From positions 10,744,001 through 10,808,000 of the forward strand of contig NC_056426.1 in the NCBI RefSeq assembly GCF_905147365.1: DNA of 64,000 bases. Direction: 5' to 3'. This document shows positions 10,863 through 24,600 of the stretch, piece by piece (the first letter of the stretch is position 1; each line of letters opens with the position of its first letter). The notes below the pieces were generated by a model that worked only from the letters and a program-made list of their open reading frames with translations, searched no databases and was not told where the DNA came from. Position numbers and translations under genes: made by a program. The DNA comes from Aricia agestis. Taxonomy: Eukaryota; Arthropoda; Insecta; Lepidoptera; Lycaenidae.

Positions 10863-11788
10863 TTCAGAGGACATGCCCTCTAATTTTTTAAACATTTGCC
10901 CTAGAGCATGATTTGTGGCGAGATGTCGCGACTCGATTATTCATCAATTGGCTAAAACGTTCAATATCAAAGACAATTTTCCTAATTTGGTTCGAAGCGC
11001 GGACGAAATGACATGAAATGATCGTTCAATTTGAAAAGCATTTAATAATGCTGAGGCTTGTAATAATTTGTTCGATGAAGTCATTTCAGATTCGCCTCTC
11101 TCGGGTGATTGGGCTCCGTACGCTCCAAATGTCAAGATCGATAGAATACTGATCAAAATGTATTCATAAGAAACATTTCACATTTTCTTTCTTATTTATC
11201 ATAATATTTAACCGACTAAAAAGCTGATTTCAATTCGACCTGTATATTTATTAGTACTAAATAGTTACCACGTAACCGTTATGTATAAATGTGATATAAA
11301 TATGATATTTGTATGCTCGCGATTCGCTCAAAAACTAATGATACATTTAACGGTATTTTTACTATTGAATAGAAAATTTATCAGGTAAGGTTGAAAGTGT
11401 AGTGAAAATCTTCGTAGATAACCAATAGAAAGTCAAAATAATATATAAACATCAACGTTAACCAAGTCTGTAATGTATAATGTTTCATCACGTGAACTCT
11501 ATATATACTTACAACCAACATAGCAGACTAATATAAAGTAATATTTTTCTTTACAATACTGGAGCAATACGAGAAAACAATAATTTTATTAAAGAAAAAA
11601 ACTTCTTATAAACCTTCTCGCAGAAAGGGATACAAGAAGAGCTATGCGCCAGTAGATAATCTCTGCCAATATCATATTATACTCGAAAAATGTTTGTCTG
11701 TCTGCCTCCCTCCCTGTTAACTAATTAAGGTGAAGTTTTTTGTGTGAATACTACTCCCGGTTCAGACTTCTGTGAAAGGATGACAGTT
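10863..11788. other. intergenic, no gene recognised
   Basis: Between the convergent genes; AT-rich, only short chance frames. Confidence 0.5.
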
Positions 11789-12219
11789 TTTAGGGTTCCG
11801 TACCCAAAGGGTAAAAACGGGACCCTATCACTAAGACTTCGATGTCTGTCCGTCTGTCTCCAGGCTGTAACTCAAGAACGGTAATAGCTAGAGAGTTGAA
11901 ATTTTTACAAATTATGTGTTTCTATTGCCGCCATAACAACAAATACTAAAAACAAAATAAATTAAATATTTAAGGGGGGCTGCCATACAACAAACATGAT
12001 TTTCAAACATTTTTTGCTCGGTATCAATGATGACAACAGGTAGGCACTTGAAATGTACACAAAATACTTAACTATTTATACTTTAATAATTAATAATAAA
12101 ATTTAAATAATATAAATAAATAATTAGTCCCATAGAAAAAACACAATTCTTTACTATTTTTGCTCTATAATGGTACGGAACCCTTCGTGCGCGAGTCCAA
12201 CTCGTACTTGGCCGATTAT
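11789..12219 (+). repeat. LINE-like/lepidopteran dispersed repeat fragment
   Basis: Begins agggttccgtacccaaaggg and ends gagtccaactcgtacttggc. I recognise this phrase pair as a common lepidopteran dispersed repeat of non-LTR type. No coding part remains. Confidence 0.6.
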
Positions 12220-12352
12220 TATACGTTAGTCCTGAGTGCGTGTGAGAGTTTCAATATAAAAATGTTCTCGGCCAACTTCAAAAGGCGTTGGGTCCGGTGA
12301 TGGACTGATGATGAAGATGACATTAATTAATTATACCATAGAGTAACTCAGC

Positions 12353-12493
12353 TATCCGCCGTACCCAGAGACATTTAATAATGATAAGCCTTCAATTTAA
12401 TTAAGAGTTTGACAGTCAATGTATGGGGCTTACTTCAAAATTTTGAATTAATTACATTTAAATAATTAGTGTTCCACTGTGAGTGCGGCAGTA
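12353..12493. repeat. MITE family I, copy 2 (inverted)
   Basis: Inverse orientation relative to 119-232: shares tttgaca, ttcaatttaatt, cagagaca and the terminal gagtgcggcagta. Confidence 0.55.
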
Positions 12494-13117
12494 TGTCCTT
12501 TAAACTAAACTCGTATTAAGCAGAGACACGTAAGTTACACTCGTGCATCGTCATACATACGACGTGCGACAGTCTGCGTCGGTTCGGGTAACTCAGTAAG
12601 GAGATCGTCAACTGGCTATAAATTATTTATTTATTATAAAACTATCCGTATCTCTGTCTAAGTGTATCTAGTTCTGTGGTGTAATACAATCGAAATATCG
12701 GCCGAAGTGCCCGCGCCGCTCGGGGCCGTCGATGAAATATTATCAACTCTAATATTCTGTTCACTTTGTTTCATATCGTGATGTATTGCTTTAGGTACGA
12801 CTATTTGTTTATACTTTATAGCATTGTATTAGGCCATATTGGGATATGTAATATGTTGGATCACCATGATTGCAAATTGCGCTGTCTATAGCAAGTATAA
12901 TTATCTACAATCTACATTCTACATCGATCTTGGCCAATCATAGACATATTGCTGTTCTATGTTCACAAACACCTTTGTTTATCAGGCAAAGTCCAATTAA
13001 CGAGCAATAATAGCAATTACCAAGACTATTGTTGCTCGTTAATTTCAAGAGAAAACCCGGAGTATCATTAATATACTCCAAGTTTAATAAAACGAACATT
13101 TAACTCTAAACACTAAA
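12494..13117. other. intergenic, one small hairpin
   Basis: No gene. An imperfect inverted repeat attaacgagcaataatag / ctattgttgctcgttaat lies near 12994-13054. Confidence 0.5.
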
Positions 13118-13123
13118 TTTATT
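13118..13123 (-). terminator. candidate poly(A) signal of long Skeletor isoform
   Basis: AATAAA on the minus strand about 175 bases after the stop codon. An ATTAAA at 13292-13287 is too close to the stop to be likely. Confidence 0.45.
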
Positions 13124-13298
13124 TATCAAAATATAGTATAAAAATATTTACAATAATACTTACATCTAACCGAGTATTGAATTGCAGAAGAATGTGGTAA
13201 CAGAGTTACTCAGACGTCAAGAAGTTCCCGACTACCCCCAACTACCGACCAAATGCAAATCATGGCAATAATAAATAAATAAATAATTTAATAAATAT

Positions 13299-15620
13299 TC
13301 AAATTAATGTTATTAATACCGTGGTCAATAGAATATACGGCAAGCCGAAGTATAATCTTGAAGAAGTCGACGTCGGTTCTTTATCGAAGTCGACTTGATG
13401 CATCGTTTCTTTTTCTTTTGCGTTAGCGACGGTTGGTTCTTCGTTCGTTTCGCCTCTTTCGAACTGTGTAGCTTTAGTGTCTCTCTTCCGTCTGACCTGT
13501 TCCTCGTCATCTTCGTACTCCTCCTCCGACTCGTCTTCGACTTCGTGATTTTCTGTCGCTTCTGCTTTCAAGTCATCAGTGTCTGCGTCGTCTGTGTCCT
13601 CGAATACCGGCGCTAGATGTGTTTTTGTGTCTTTAGCGTCTGAATTTGTCGCATTTTTAATAGTCTCTTCAACGACTGGTGGTATTTCACCTTTGAACGG
13701 TCCGAATTGCGGTAATTTTAGTAGTATTTCGGTGCTCGTTGTAGGTATTTTGGCGGAGAATATTTTTGGGGCTTCCTTGTTGATATCGGGTACGCTTGCC
13801 AGTATGTCCGCTGATATCGTTTTACCGTCGTAAGTGGTAAATGTTTGGTCGGCTGTTAGTTTCTGTGATGGGTTTTTGGGTACTTTAGGTTCGGGCGGTA
13901 AGTATTGCGGGCTCACTTTATTGGAATCCATCATCAAGTCTTGGGGAGTGTTACGTTCCAAATTTAATTTTCCAAACAGAGCGTTCAATTCGCTTTCGGT
14001 TTTCACGTACACGGGATGCGGTCTATCTTCTTTAGCGTGGTTGCTGGGGAAGACTTCTTTGGTTCTGTCGTTATCGGCTGCAAGTAAATGATCGGGCGGT
14101 GAAGGTATAAACATGGGTTCAAACGACTGAGTGATCTTGTCGCTCGGGTACGCATGGTTTGAATTAATTTTCTGTGGCGCCTCATCGTAATCTTCTTCGA
14201 CATCCGTGTCCTCGCGTCTGTTTGCATTTCCTCCATTGTAATCAGCGATTTTGTCTTCGCCAGCCATTAATGGTTCCCTTATTATAGGCTTAAAACCGCT
14301 CTCAACGACTATGGAGTCTGGCTTGAAACCAGTGTTTACTGCTGGTACGAACGTGGACGTATCTGGTGTTTGTCCCATAAAATCAGATGATTTCATTTCG
14401 CTATGGGGGTTTTCAGCGAATCCAGACTCGTCACTGGGAGGTTCTCGATGCAGTTGAGGAAGTGGAGTTGTTTGTGCTTTGACAGGATATAATTTGGTCG
14501 GCATCATCTGTTGATCTAAAGGTTGCGGGTGGTCCATAGGCTTTCCGAGTATTATTTGACCCGGCTTGTTATAAAACACTTGTGGAACAGACTGTTGGCC
14601 CAATGCGTCGTTCGCTTCTGGTAATGTTATTTGACTTTTAACCACTTGGTTAGCAATTATATCCGTTTGTCCCAAGTTAAGCGTCTGTTGTTTGATAGAC
14701 GGAGAAACGTTGTGCGGTAATCCCATGGCGATCGGGAACCCATTTTTGCCCTGCTGCTGCATAGGATGCTTATGGGACACTTGATGGAAAATTGGCTTCG
14801 AGTGAAGAGGCGGCATGGCTTTCATCGGAGGTATGTTGGAGGTATGCTGGTGAGGTCTATTCATATTTGGCGGTCTGTCCATCGGCCGGCCGCTCGAATA
14901 TTTGTTAGGTTTCTTCGACATGCCATGAGGTCCAGATGAGGGCATGGAGAGAGGATACGCGTTGTTATTCTTATGAGAGATCGGGTACGGTCTTCTCACT
15001 TTTATTTCAGGGGGAACGGGTCTCCGGAACGGAGGACGCATATTTCCTTGCGGTTTATTCGACGGGTACGGTCGGAGCACCGTCTGGAGCGTCTGCGGTT
15101 TCTGGACGGGCGGGAGGAGGAAGTTGTCGGGGAGCCTCGAGGGGTCAATGACATACTCATCTCCTTCTCTTATCGGCTGCTCCGGGAGGAACACCTCTTT
15201 GATATCCTCGTAAACCTGGTACTGATGCAGCTGGGTCGAGTTACTCTTCATCGCGTCCTTCATCTGTTCCTCGAGACTCTCCACCGCCGTTATGACGTCC
15301 TTCAGCTGTCCGTTGGTCATCGGCAATTCAAACTCGTGTCCGCTCTGGAGCTGACTCTCCGCACCGCCAGAGGGGCCGGCGACATCTCTATTGCTGCTGA
15401 AATCGTTATAATTGTTTTTCGTGTTTATGATTTTCTCGACTTTCCTTCGATGATCTAAAAAGTTGGAGTCCGGTTTAACCCTGGTCTGTACCTGTATGGA
15501 CTCGTCCCCGAGCAGGTCTCCCGGGAGAGCGATAGTCTCCGACACGCGGCTCTCGGCCTCGGACGCGTCACACTCGTCTACGACATGGATTTTCCAGCCG
15601 AGATGCCGGTGGGTGAAACA
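13299..15620 (-). CDS. Skeletor: Skeletor exon 14: domain end and long disordered C-terminus
   Basis: Acceptor tatttttgcag before 15620. The first residues close the cupredoxin-like region (CFTHRHLGWKIHVVDECD). About 750 residues follow, rich in Pro, Gln, Asn, His and Met, then acidic. Near the end lies a basic RRKR (bases 13493-13482), a furin-type cleavage site, 60 residues before the stop. The last 17 residues are hydrophobic (YFGLPYILLTTVLITLI) after a small-residue stretch (TSTSS), consistent with a GPI-anchor signal or a tail anchor. Stop TGA at 13301-13299. No known domain is seen in the tail. Its length matches the extended Drosophila isoforms better than the short B/C form. Confidence 0.88.
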   Translation of the reverse strand, partial: CFTHRHLGWKIHVVDECDASEAESRVSETIALPGDLLGDESIQVQTRVKPDSNFLDHRRKVEKIINTKNNYNDFSSNRDVAGPSGGAESQLQSGHEFELPMTNGQLKDVITAVESLEEQMKDAMKSNSTQLHQYQVYEDIKEVFLPEQPIREGDEYVIDPSRLPDNFLLPPVQKPQTLQTVLRPYPSNKPQGNMRPPFRRPVPPEIKVRRPYPISHKNNNAYPLSMPSSGPHGMSKKPNKYSSGRPMDRPPNMNRPHQHTSNIPPMKAMPPLHSKPIFHQVSHKHPMQQQGKNGFPIAMGLPHNVSPSIKQQTLNLGQTDIIANQVVKSQITLPEANDALGQQSVPQVFYNKPGQIILGKPMDHPQPLDQQMMPTKLYPVKAQTTPLPQLHREPPSDESGFAENPHSEMKSSDFMGQTPDTSTFVPAVNTGFKPDSIVVESGFKPIIREPLMAGEDKIADYNGGNANRREDTDVEEDYDEAPQKINSNHAYPSDKITQSFEPMFIPSPPDHLLAADNDRTKEVFPSNHAKEDRPHPVYVKTESELNALFGKLNLERNTPQDLMMDSNKVSPQYLPPEPKVPKNPSQKLTADQTFTTYDGKTISADILASVPDINKEAPKIFSAKIPTTSTEILLKLPQFGPFKGEIPPVVEETIKNATNSDAKDTKTHLAPVFEDTDDADTDDLKAEATENHEVEDESEEEYEDDEEQVRRKRDTKATQFERGETNEEPTVANAKEKETMHQVDFDKEPTSTSSRLYFGLPYILLTTVLITLI

Positions 15621-18600
15621 CTGCAAAAATAAAGCACAATTAATCCCAAGAATATCGAGAAAAATAGAGCACGCTAGAACCCAACACGAAAAACCTCATG
15701 CGAATGGAAGACGTGATAGGCTGAAACAGAAAAAATACAGTCAGAATATGTACAGAGTATATAAAGCACAATAATGGAGATAATCATGCACGAGTGTTGA
15801 GGATAATGAAGTTACAGACTCATGCACGGATGACATTTACAATGCAGATTGATCTCATTAGCAATCATTGAATAGATCCAGGGATACACTTTCAAACGAG
15901 TAATTAAATAGGTCATTTGAGATATACACTTAATTTCAGTAAACGATAGAGAATATAAAGCAGTGGAAGGACATAGGCCTTTCTATGGTATGGTTTTAGG
16001 GTCATGCACATAAAATGAAAAATATATTGAATTGATGGTAAGTACATAATAAGATGAAGTATGAAAATAATCGAAGAAGTTACATGCAGCTTACACCTGC
16101 TAGTCCTACAAAAGACTTATAATGCTCCTAAAATGGTTGAAGTTGGAGTAACATGCATGATACAAGAAAATTTTAGAAACCTGACTACAAATGAAAGTTT
16201 TAAATTAGTTCATCATGTCTTTGGGGCCTGTTTCACCACTTCCTGATAAGTGCTGAATAGGCTATACACAACTTATCTGACAGATAGAGTTTGGAGTATC
16301 AGATAAGTTGTGGATAGCCTATCCGTCACTTATCTGGAAGTGGTGAAACAGGCCCTTGAAGTTTTAAGTGTCATGCAAATGTCCCTGGCTTCTACCTGGT
16401 AGTAGACGGTGTCCGGGGTGTTCCGGTCGGGTGTCCAGCGCACGATGCCGGGCTCGCCGCGGTCACACACCAGCGTGAGGCTGCGCTGGTAGGCGCCGAA
16501 GCTGGGGTACTCGTCCGCGTCCGGCCCCTCCTTGTCCGGCGTCCAGTTGCAGGACCGCCCCACGCCAGTCGGCACCACCTCGCCGCTGCGCGTCCGGCGT
16601 ACACCCGCAAATATTGTGATGCTCTGGAAAGAGGTTTTATATTAAGCAACCTTACAAAGGAGGAGGAGATTATATTAATACCATAAAATTAAGAAGGAGG
16701 TTTCTATAACTGGAGCCGACCCATAGATTTTTCAATCAATTTCAACGTATAATTACAATTTACAAAATATACAAATAATTAATTTTCAATAAAAAACGTT
16801 TACAGCGTTGAAAAATATAATAATAATAATAATCTTTATTTAAAACTTTTAGCATCTGTTACCATGTGTAGTTATAATGTGACCTAGGAGTACAATACAG
16901 TTGTAATATATGAACTTACGAAGACAATAAATAACAGACTTTACACATATTGTATAACTTTGGCGCCTGCACTAGGCTGAGCCTGTCCTGCAGATCAGCC
17001 GCCGCGGCCTGGCCGCCGCGGCCTGGTCGCCGCGGCTTGGCTGCTAGTGCGCGCCCGGGCTTACACCTGATAGTAGTAAAGTCCTCATAAACTATTTAAC
17101 TCTATCTTGTTCCGTTTCTACCCTTTGATCATTAAAACAAATAATTGTTTAACCAAACCATTAAAAACAACTTTGTACCAAATTAAGGTCCTATTGGACG
17201 TTTTAGTTTATACAGGGTGTTGTATATTATCGGGTTATATAGGGTGTATCGAGCAATCTAAGTTAGCGGGGGATTAAATTGTAACTCGGTTACCGACCGC
17301 GCATTAGCCCGCTTGTTCACACCCTGTATGTTGCGTGTTGTAGGGTGAGTATTAGGGTAGGTTTAGACTTAAGTTTAGTTTTGATATCGCGCTTTTACAA
17401 CTACATATTTTCTATCCCCGAAACCGCGTGTTAATCTCTAAACCTACCCCTACGTAATGCGTATAGATCGAATCTATAATATTACATTGCTGCGTTGCAT
17501 TGTGGCAACGTAACAACAACGTAAACGCAACGCAGATCTAAAACAATATTGGCTTTACATCGACGCTGCTGTTTGGTTGTCCAAACTATACAGTTTCAAC
17601 TTTCATCAATAAAACAGTGTCGAAAATCATCACAATTATATCTACCAAATTAATTCCAACACCCATTCAATATTCATATCAGCAACATTCCCGCGTGATA
17701 AGCACTAAATTGCAGCTCTACCGTTACATATTTGTATAATCTATTTGATCATCCAATTTTCTGCCCCCGTTTCCAATACACATTACTTCTCGTATGCGGT
17801 AAGTCGGGATAACACCCTGGAGCCGCAGACGAGCGACACGAGCTGTCGCGCTACCGCTACATTGATGGCATTTACTTCATTTTATCGTTCAGCTTCTAGT
17901 GGCTATTGCCTACCATTTATTTTATTTTGAAGGTTCTAGGATGAATAGTATCGTAGCTAATAGAAACATAATTACCTATCCCTATTGTAGCCGAGATTCA
18001 AAAAGCAAATGTCGAATTTAAAATAAATTTACGAAGATTTTAGAGAAATAAATTTTGCTTATTTTCAATCTATAGACTTTATTAAACAGCATGGGCAACG
18101 TCATAGAAACTAGGCTATTTTGTCGCTGGAAAGTATGCTGGTGTGGTGCAATTCTATTTCGCATATAATATGAAATATGAATAAAAAAACTTAAATTGAA
18201 TTCTATGTGAGAACTTCGTCAATGCCATTATATTAGCATAATGAAAGAAATTTAATATATCCGCTGTAGTCTCTCGTCTGCGCGTCCCCAAAGTTTCCCA
18301 AACACCTCGACTAGTATTTTATCATTTTTCGGGCGAAACTTTCGCTACATTTGTCGCGATAACGACGTATTGGTGTATTGTCTTGGATATTGTTTCGGAG
18401 CACATCGGCCGGGGATTACGAGTATAAACTTTCGGGACTTACATCGTCACGTCTAGATATAATAATATATTATAATGTGTAATGTTTTATCAATACTTTA
18501 GTATCTTTTACTTTAGTTATTTTATTAAGTAAGAGATAAGTGGCTGTCTAGGTGTAAATATAATAGAAAATATATTTGAATTTATTCGATTCCTGCACAG

Positions 18601-21600
18601 GAACCGTACACAATATTTGCACGATAATTTGAATGATTAGTTATCTGTACAGCAAATTTTATCTAAATAAGTTTAGCAGACAAAATAATATGTGAAACCC
18701 GGCCACAGACATACTTTCGCGGTTATAATTATACTAGAAAGTATACATGATACACGAACACTTTACAATACTCGGACAATTTATTTATGTAATACGTATG
18801 TAAAGCGTATGTACGTTTAAGTAAATAAATGCAGCAAATAAAATAAACCGCAATCTTTAGCTAAGCATTTCTGTTTTACAGAAATGGCTCTATGTACAGC
18901 TATCTGCCACAATTCCCTGGAGCCGGCTATAATTCCGAACAGCTGGCCGAGAATAACAATGGCATTTAGTATATTTGCTATTTTCGAAAGAATCATTATC
19001 AGCATCATCGACAAGTTTGGGTGTCTTTTTGATCAATAGTAATTTCTTTTTCGCTACTTATTATACTAAAGTCATTTTCGGGTAAGTAAGATTTAACAAC
19101 GAAAATAGGTATCGCGCAAAAAATGTTGATGCAACTTCGTATAGAATGAGTAAGGCTTTCGATTAAGAAACAGGCTACTTTTTGTATGTATAATGCACTA
19201 TTAACATGAGAAATGGGATATTTTGCTTAATGACATAATTTCAAGCTGCTAGTCACGGAAATAACCAATATTTTTCAAACTTTATCTCTTCAAATCTTGT
19301 TAAAAATCCCTTACCTTCTTCTCCTCATCGGTCTTATGCTGGTACCCTCCTACAGGGTCATCAGTGATGTAGAAGGGGTGGTACTGCGCCGGCACGTCCG
19401 GGTTGGAACCCCCCTCCGCCACGAAGGTGTACTGGCGGCCGCGCACCACGTAGATCTCGGGGATCAGCAGGCCGTTGATGTACCACGAGATGCCCCAGCC
19501 CACGTGGCCTGTACCAGGAGAGCAGAAGTTGTGAGGAGATTGAGCGTACACTTTCACTACGAAGAGTTGTCTTACTCATTTAGGTCTCCGACACAAAACT
19601 GCGAATTCGCATCGCATCGTAATGTCATTTTTATTATGAATTTTGTCGCAGATAATATTTGCGATGCGATGCTAATTCACAGTTATGTGTGGGAGCCCTA
19701 TAAATCCCCTATTCACAAGACACAACCTATTTTATCCCCTACTGACTGGCATTTTCTTGTCCCCAATCAACCCACTTACACTGTTATATTTATATTTAAA
19801 AGATAGAGATATTGATAATTGCTGGAGTAACGAGAATAAACAACCTTTACAATCATGCTATTTTACTCAGCTCAAGCACATTATTTAAATAAACCCAAAT
19901 TATTATTGTATTGTTTTATTCCCCATCGACCACTAAACTTGCATTGTCATATCACCCATCATCTACTAACTTGAGTTGTTTCATCCCCCATCACCTATCT
20001 TGTTCTATCCCCCACATACCTGTGATTGCGGAGTACCCCTGCTTGCCACCAGTAGGGCCAAGCTGGGCGTAGAAAACGCCGTCCTCGGGTTCGTGGCACT
20101 GTATAGCGGGGATGTCCCAGGGGCGCGCGCGGGGTACCGGCCGCGGCTGGGGGACGGGGTTCGGTTTGATCACTGATGTCTGGGGAAAAAAGATTTTAAC
20201 AATAGTGCATTATACATTCCGCCACAAGATTGAGGTGATGACTTGTTATTGGTACGTTCCACTTTGGGCCATCTTATGGCCTTATTATTGCCAGGTTTCT
20301 GTAGTTTGGCTGAGGTTTATCTATTGACTAGTGATTTTAATATAACGCCAAAATATTAACCAATCAACAACGCTGTTGAATACATAATATATATATACTT
20401 CTATAAAAATCCTCTGAAAAAAAAATCTGGTCGGTTTTTTAGGTGGCTACATATTCATTACTTAAACTTTTTGTCTAATTGGGTAAAAGTCAAGGCGCAC
20501 AATATTCTTTTTCTATCGTGCTTTAGTTGAAGCAAGATATTATAAAGAATTTGCATCAAGATATGCCTTTAACAAGTTTATTTTATGTCGAACAGAGAAG
20601 CATGTCACAGAACTCTTTTCAAAGTTGTTATCCAGCGCTAAACTTGTGCAGTGGACAGCGGCGACACTTTGCACACAGAAATAACTTCCGAACGCGAGGA
20701 GCCTATATCGATCCCCGTGTTTCAGTTCTGACGCGAGCGGGCTCAATATTTATAACTTTGTGGCAGAATTACCGATAAAATCAGCAAAATAAGTAAATTC
20801 TGTCACTTTAAATGATTATGATGATTCATGCGTCGGATGGGGATTAGAATCGGTCCTGTGCCTCATCTCTAGCTAGCCGAGTCGATCATTCGTTCCACTG
20901 TGTTATGAAATTTAAAAAAAACAGAGCGTGTCCTTATGCGCACATATTTGGGCAATATACAAAAATCGGTGTAGGGCTATAATTATGACTAAATGTTTTT
21001 ACTTATATTTGGGCTTTGCATGAAGTACATGTTTTACTTCTAGAAAGGGGTAAGTGACTCACGTTCTCAGTATGATGCTGCTGCTGTTTCTGTGACTGCT
21101 GCGGCGTCTGCGGGGGCTGCGGCGGCTGCGGGGAGTCCTCGCCCTCCGGCATGGGGCAGTTCCACAGCGGCGGGCGACCGAACTCGATGAACTTGTCACC
21201 CTATAGATAAAAATACGAGTTACTTTGACACAATATCATAGGGTAAAAAATAGAGTACTATGTGAAGAGGTTAGTTTTTCAGAAAAACTAGTAGGTTGAA
21301 GGTAGGCACTTCAACAACCCCTTAACTTATTGAGAGAAATGTGTTTATTGCTCTATAGCTGCTTATAAAATTTTTAAACACTCGCACGAAAATCTTTCTT
21401 ATTATTCGGCTTACATAACGTATTTGCGTAAAAACCAAATTATAAGAAAAATTTTGTGTGTCACTGAATGCAGCGGTGGTTATTGAACCACCGCTGCATT
21501 TCTTCTATTGAGAAGAAACACTTTTATCTACGACTGCATTTTAGGAATTTCTTCAATGCAAACATCTTTAAGTTATTGCTTAACCCAACTGAAGTTCATA

Positions 21601-24600
21601 ATCACTAACCTTAGTGAAGTGGTGGTGGTATGACACCTCGTTCTTGGAGTTGAGTGGCCCCACCGCCCACACGACGGGCTGGCTGGCGTTGGTGAGCACG
21701 GGCAGGTCGAGGTGGTCGGCGGCCTTCAGCGAGCGCTGGTACGTCACTATGGAGTAGCCGTTCACGAGGGCCGCGTTCAGCAGACGGATGGAGTTGCTGT
21801 TGTCCTGAGAATTGTTGGATATTTATGTATTCCTGGTATATGAATTTCCTAAGCAAAGGATTTTAGGGGCGTTGTCGATTGGCGACTTTTCATATTTCTG
21901 GTAGGTACAAAGATTTTTTTAGGGCCGGGCGGTGATTTTTTTTTTTTTTAGAAATAAGGGGGTAAACGAACAAACGGGTCACCTGATGGAAAGCAACTTC
22001 CGTCGCCCATGAACACTACATGTGCGTTGCCGGCCTTTTAAAAGGGAATAGGGTAATAGGGGAGGGTAGGGAAGGGAAGGGAATAGGGGAGGGTAGGAAA
22101 GGGAATAGGGTAGGGGATTGGGCCTCCGGTAAGCTCACTCACTCGGCGAAACACAGCGCAAGCGCTGTTTCACGCCGGTTTTCTGTGAGAACGTGGTATT
22201 TATCCGGTCGATCCGGCCCATTCGTGCCGAAGCATGGCTCTCCCACGTATATACGATATTCGACAAATTGTTTACACGCTATGTAGTCCTGATACATTTT
22301 CTTAACGAGGATTTGTAGGACGTTTTTAAAGTCACGCTGAAGCATCAGCTCATGGCATTTGCTCAGAATGCAAGCAATGCTATGATTAGATAGTTTTAAC
22401 AATATTTTTTATATAATAATATATGTACGCAACATTTATTTGCCTAATGCAAAGTCGAAATTATTATTTCAAAGGAAATTCATTAAAAATAAATGGCCGT
22501 CTTCACATTGGCACCAGGCTTGCGAAGCTCTAGCCTACACAATCGAAGTTGATAATAGGCAATCATAGCCGAATATCTCTTCTACATGTTAGTTATTGTT
22601 TTCCATCATAGACTAACTTAAAAAGGCCGCAAGATGTAATTTTCCTATTATCTAAGGCGTTCTTACGTCAATATCATTAGTAGTAAGATATAGGTGCCGT
22701 TGATGCTGTGGATAATTTTACCGTAACTCAATATCTAACGAATTTACCCCCTAGCCTAGAGTCTAGACATATTACATTTATAGTCCGAGAGCTGATTGCA
22801 GTTGATGACACCAATGTGGTATAACATCTTTTTACCCGACTATAATGAAACCAAGATATGAAATGATGATAATAGGTATTTATAATAATAATATGTATGT
22901 TTTTTAACCAATTATTTTATCTAAACACTGAAATATAATTCTGAACCAGGATTTTGTTGGTTTAATTCGATTTTCCAGGTTACCAAAAATATTGATTTGA
23001 TAGAATTTATAGTCTCAGTATAAAAGAACTTTAAAACATTCTCATAAAATGTACAACAGAGTTTTTAGCAGTATGTATAACATCGGCTATAACAGCTTGT
23101 ATATTCGTTTATAGTTACCTAATAACTTTTGATCAGTAAATGTCGCCAATTCTCTTTATGACATTGGCTGTTTTCTGTACCACCATTACCACATTCAGAA
23201 CATGATTACCGCCGAGCGGAAAATGAAACGGTAAATTATAGAAATATGCGCGGGTTTTCTTAAGCTTTCCGTTAATGTGAGTTCTGATATAACGGTCCCT
23301 TTTGGGTTCGCTGACATAATGGAAAAGGTATTTTATTTAAGTCCTTAGGTTTTCTTGTTGCTTTTGAGTCGTAAAACCATACAATAATAATAATATTATT
23401 TAAATAGTAGGTAGTAATGGTATTTAGTGTTTAGTGTTATAGAAGTTTTCTACGCCCAACTGCTAGTACCTATACATAATATAGAACAGGCGGAAAAATG
23501 TACGGTTGACCAGCTGAAAACACTCGTGTGACGAGTTGAATGCATTTCAGCTAGGCAGATCAGTGGATACATTTTTTATAGTTAAGTAAAATTCTAGTTA
23601 AGTAAAATTGCGCAATTATTGTTAGATGTTCAACAACTATTATTTACGAGTATTAACATTACAATATCGATGTCAACCCCTGAACTATTCACACGTCCTC
23701 ACAAGGTTAGTGTGACCACAGCGTCTGGAGTATGTAGCCATATATAATATAAGTATATTATTATAGAACTAGCTGTGCCCCGCGGTGTCACCCGCGGTTT
23801 AAGTGATATAATATCATAAAAGACTATGAAAAGTACCAATAATAGGGTCAAAACGGGACGACACATATGGTCCTATAACGGTTTATGGTAGTGATGATGA
23901 TTAAGATGAAGGAAGTTTGCATAGTAGCATATGCTTTCTGCTCTTAAAACAACGCCGAAACTTCCAAACTTGTATCTACAAAGAGTCAGGAGTTCTCTCA
24001 GCACCTTCCGAACCATAATATACCTTGGTGCAAAATCTTACTTGTTGGTAGCATATTATGCTTAGAATACTGCTCACGAAACCGAAGTCACCACATATTT
24101 CCATATAAATTTTGAGGAGTTCCCTCGATTACTTATGGATCTCACATTATGAATATGGTACCAAATTGGAATGATAACCTACACACTAAAAGAAAACTTC
24201 TGTCGTACCGTAGCGCCGAGCATGAGAGCATAAAAGCTTCCCGGCGTATGTCAATTACGGTAGAGAACTGCGAGTACCAGTAGACCTCTTGACTTGACAG
24301 GAGGGTCACCGGAGGAACCGAAGACCGTACAAGACTATGTCTGCGATTCAAGAGAAAAGATGCGCTATATACACGCCATGGTTCGGGAAAATGGGTTACA
24401 GTCAAGTGAGAACATGAAGACCAGATACGATCGGAAATCGAACACGAGCGGCTTCGAAGAAGGGTCACTGGTGTGGTTGCATAACCCAACTCGCCGAAAA
24501 GGCAAGTCTCCAAAGTTGCAGACCAAGTGGGGCGGCCCATACAAAGTGGTTACCCGATTGAATGATGTGACTTACAGGATTCAAAAGCAACCAAAAGGGA

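Noticed and set aside
14973..15458. 161-residue plus-strand reading frame (and others across 13395-15774)
   Set aside because: Antisense shadow of the long Skeletor exon; no splice or start context and no family match.
24142..24540. 132-residue minus-strand frame
   Set aside because: Antisense to the gypsy integrase remnant.
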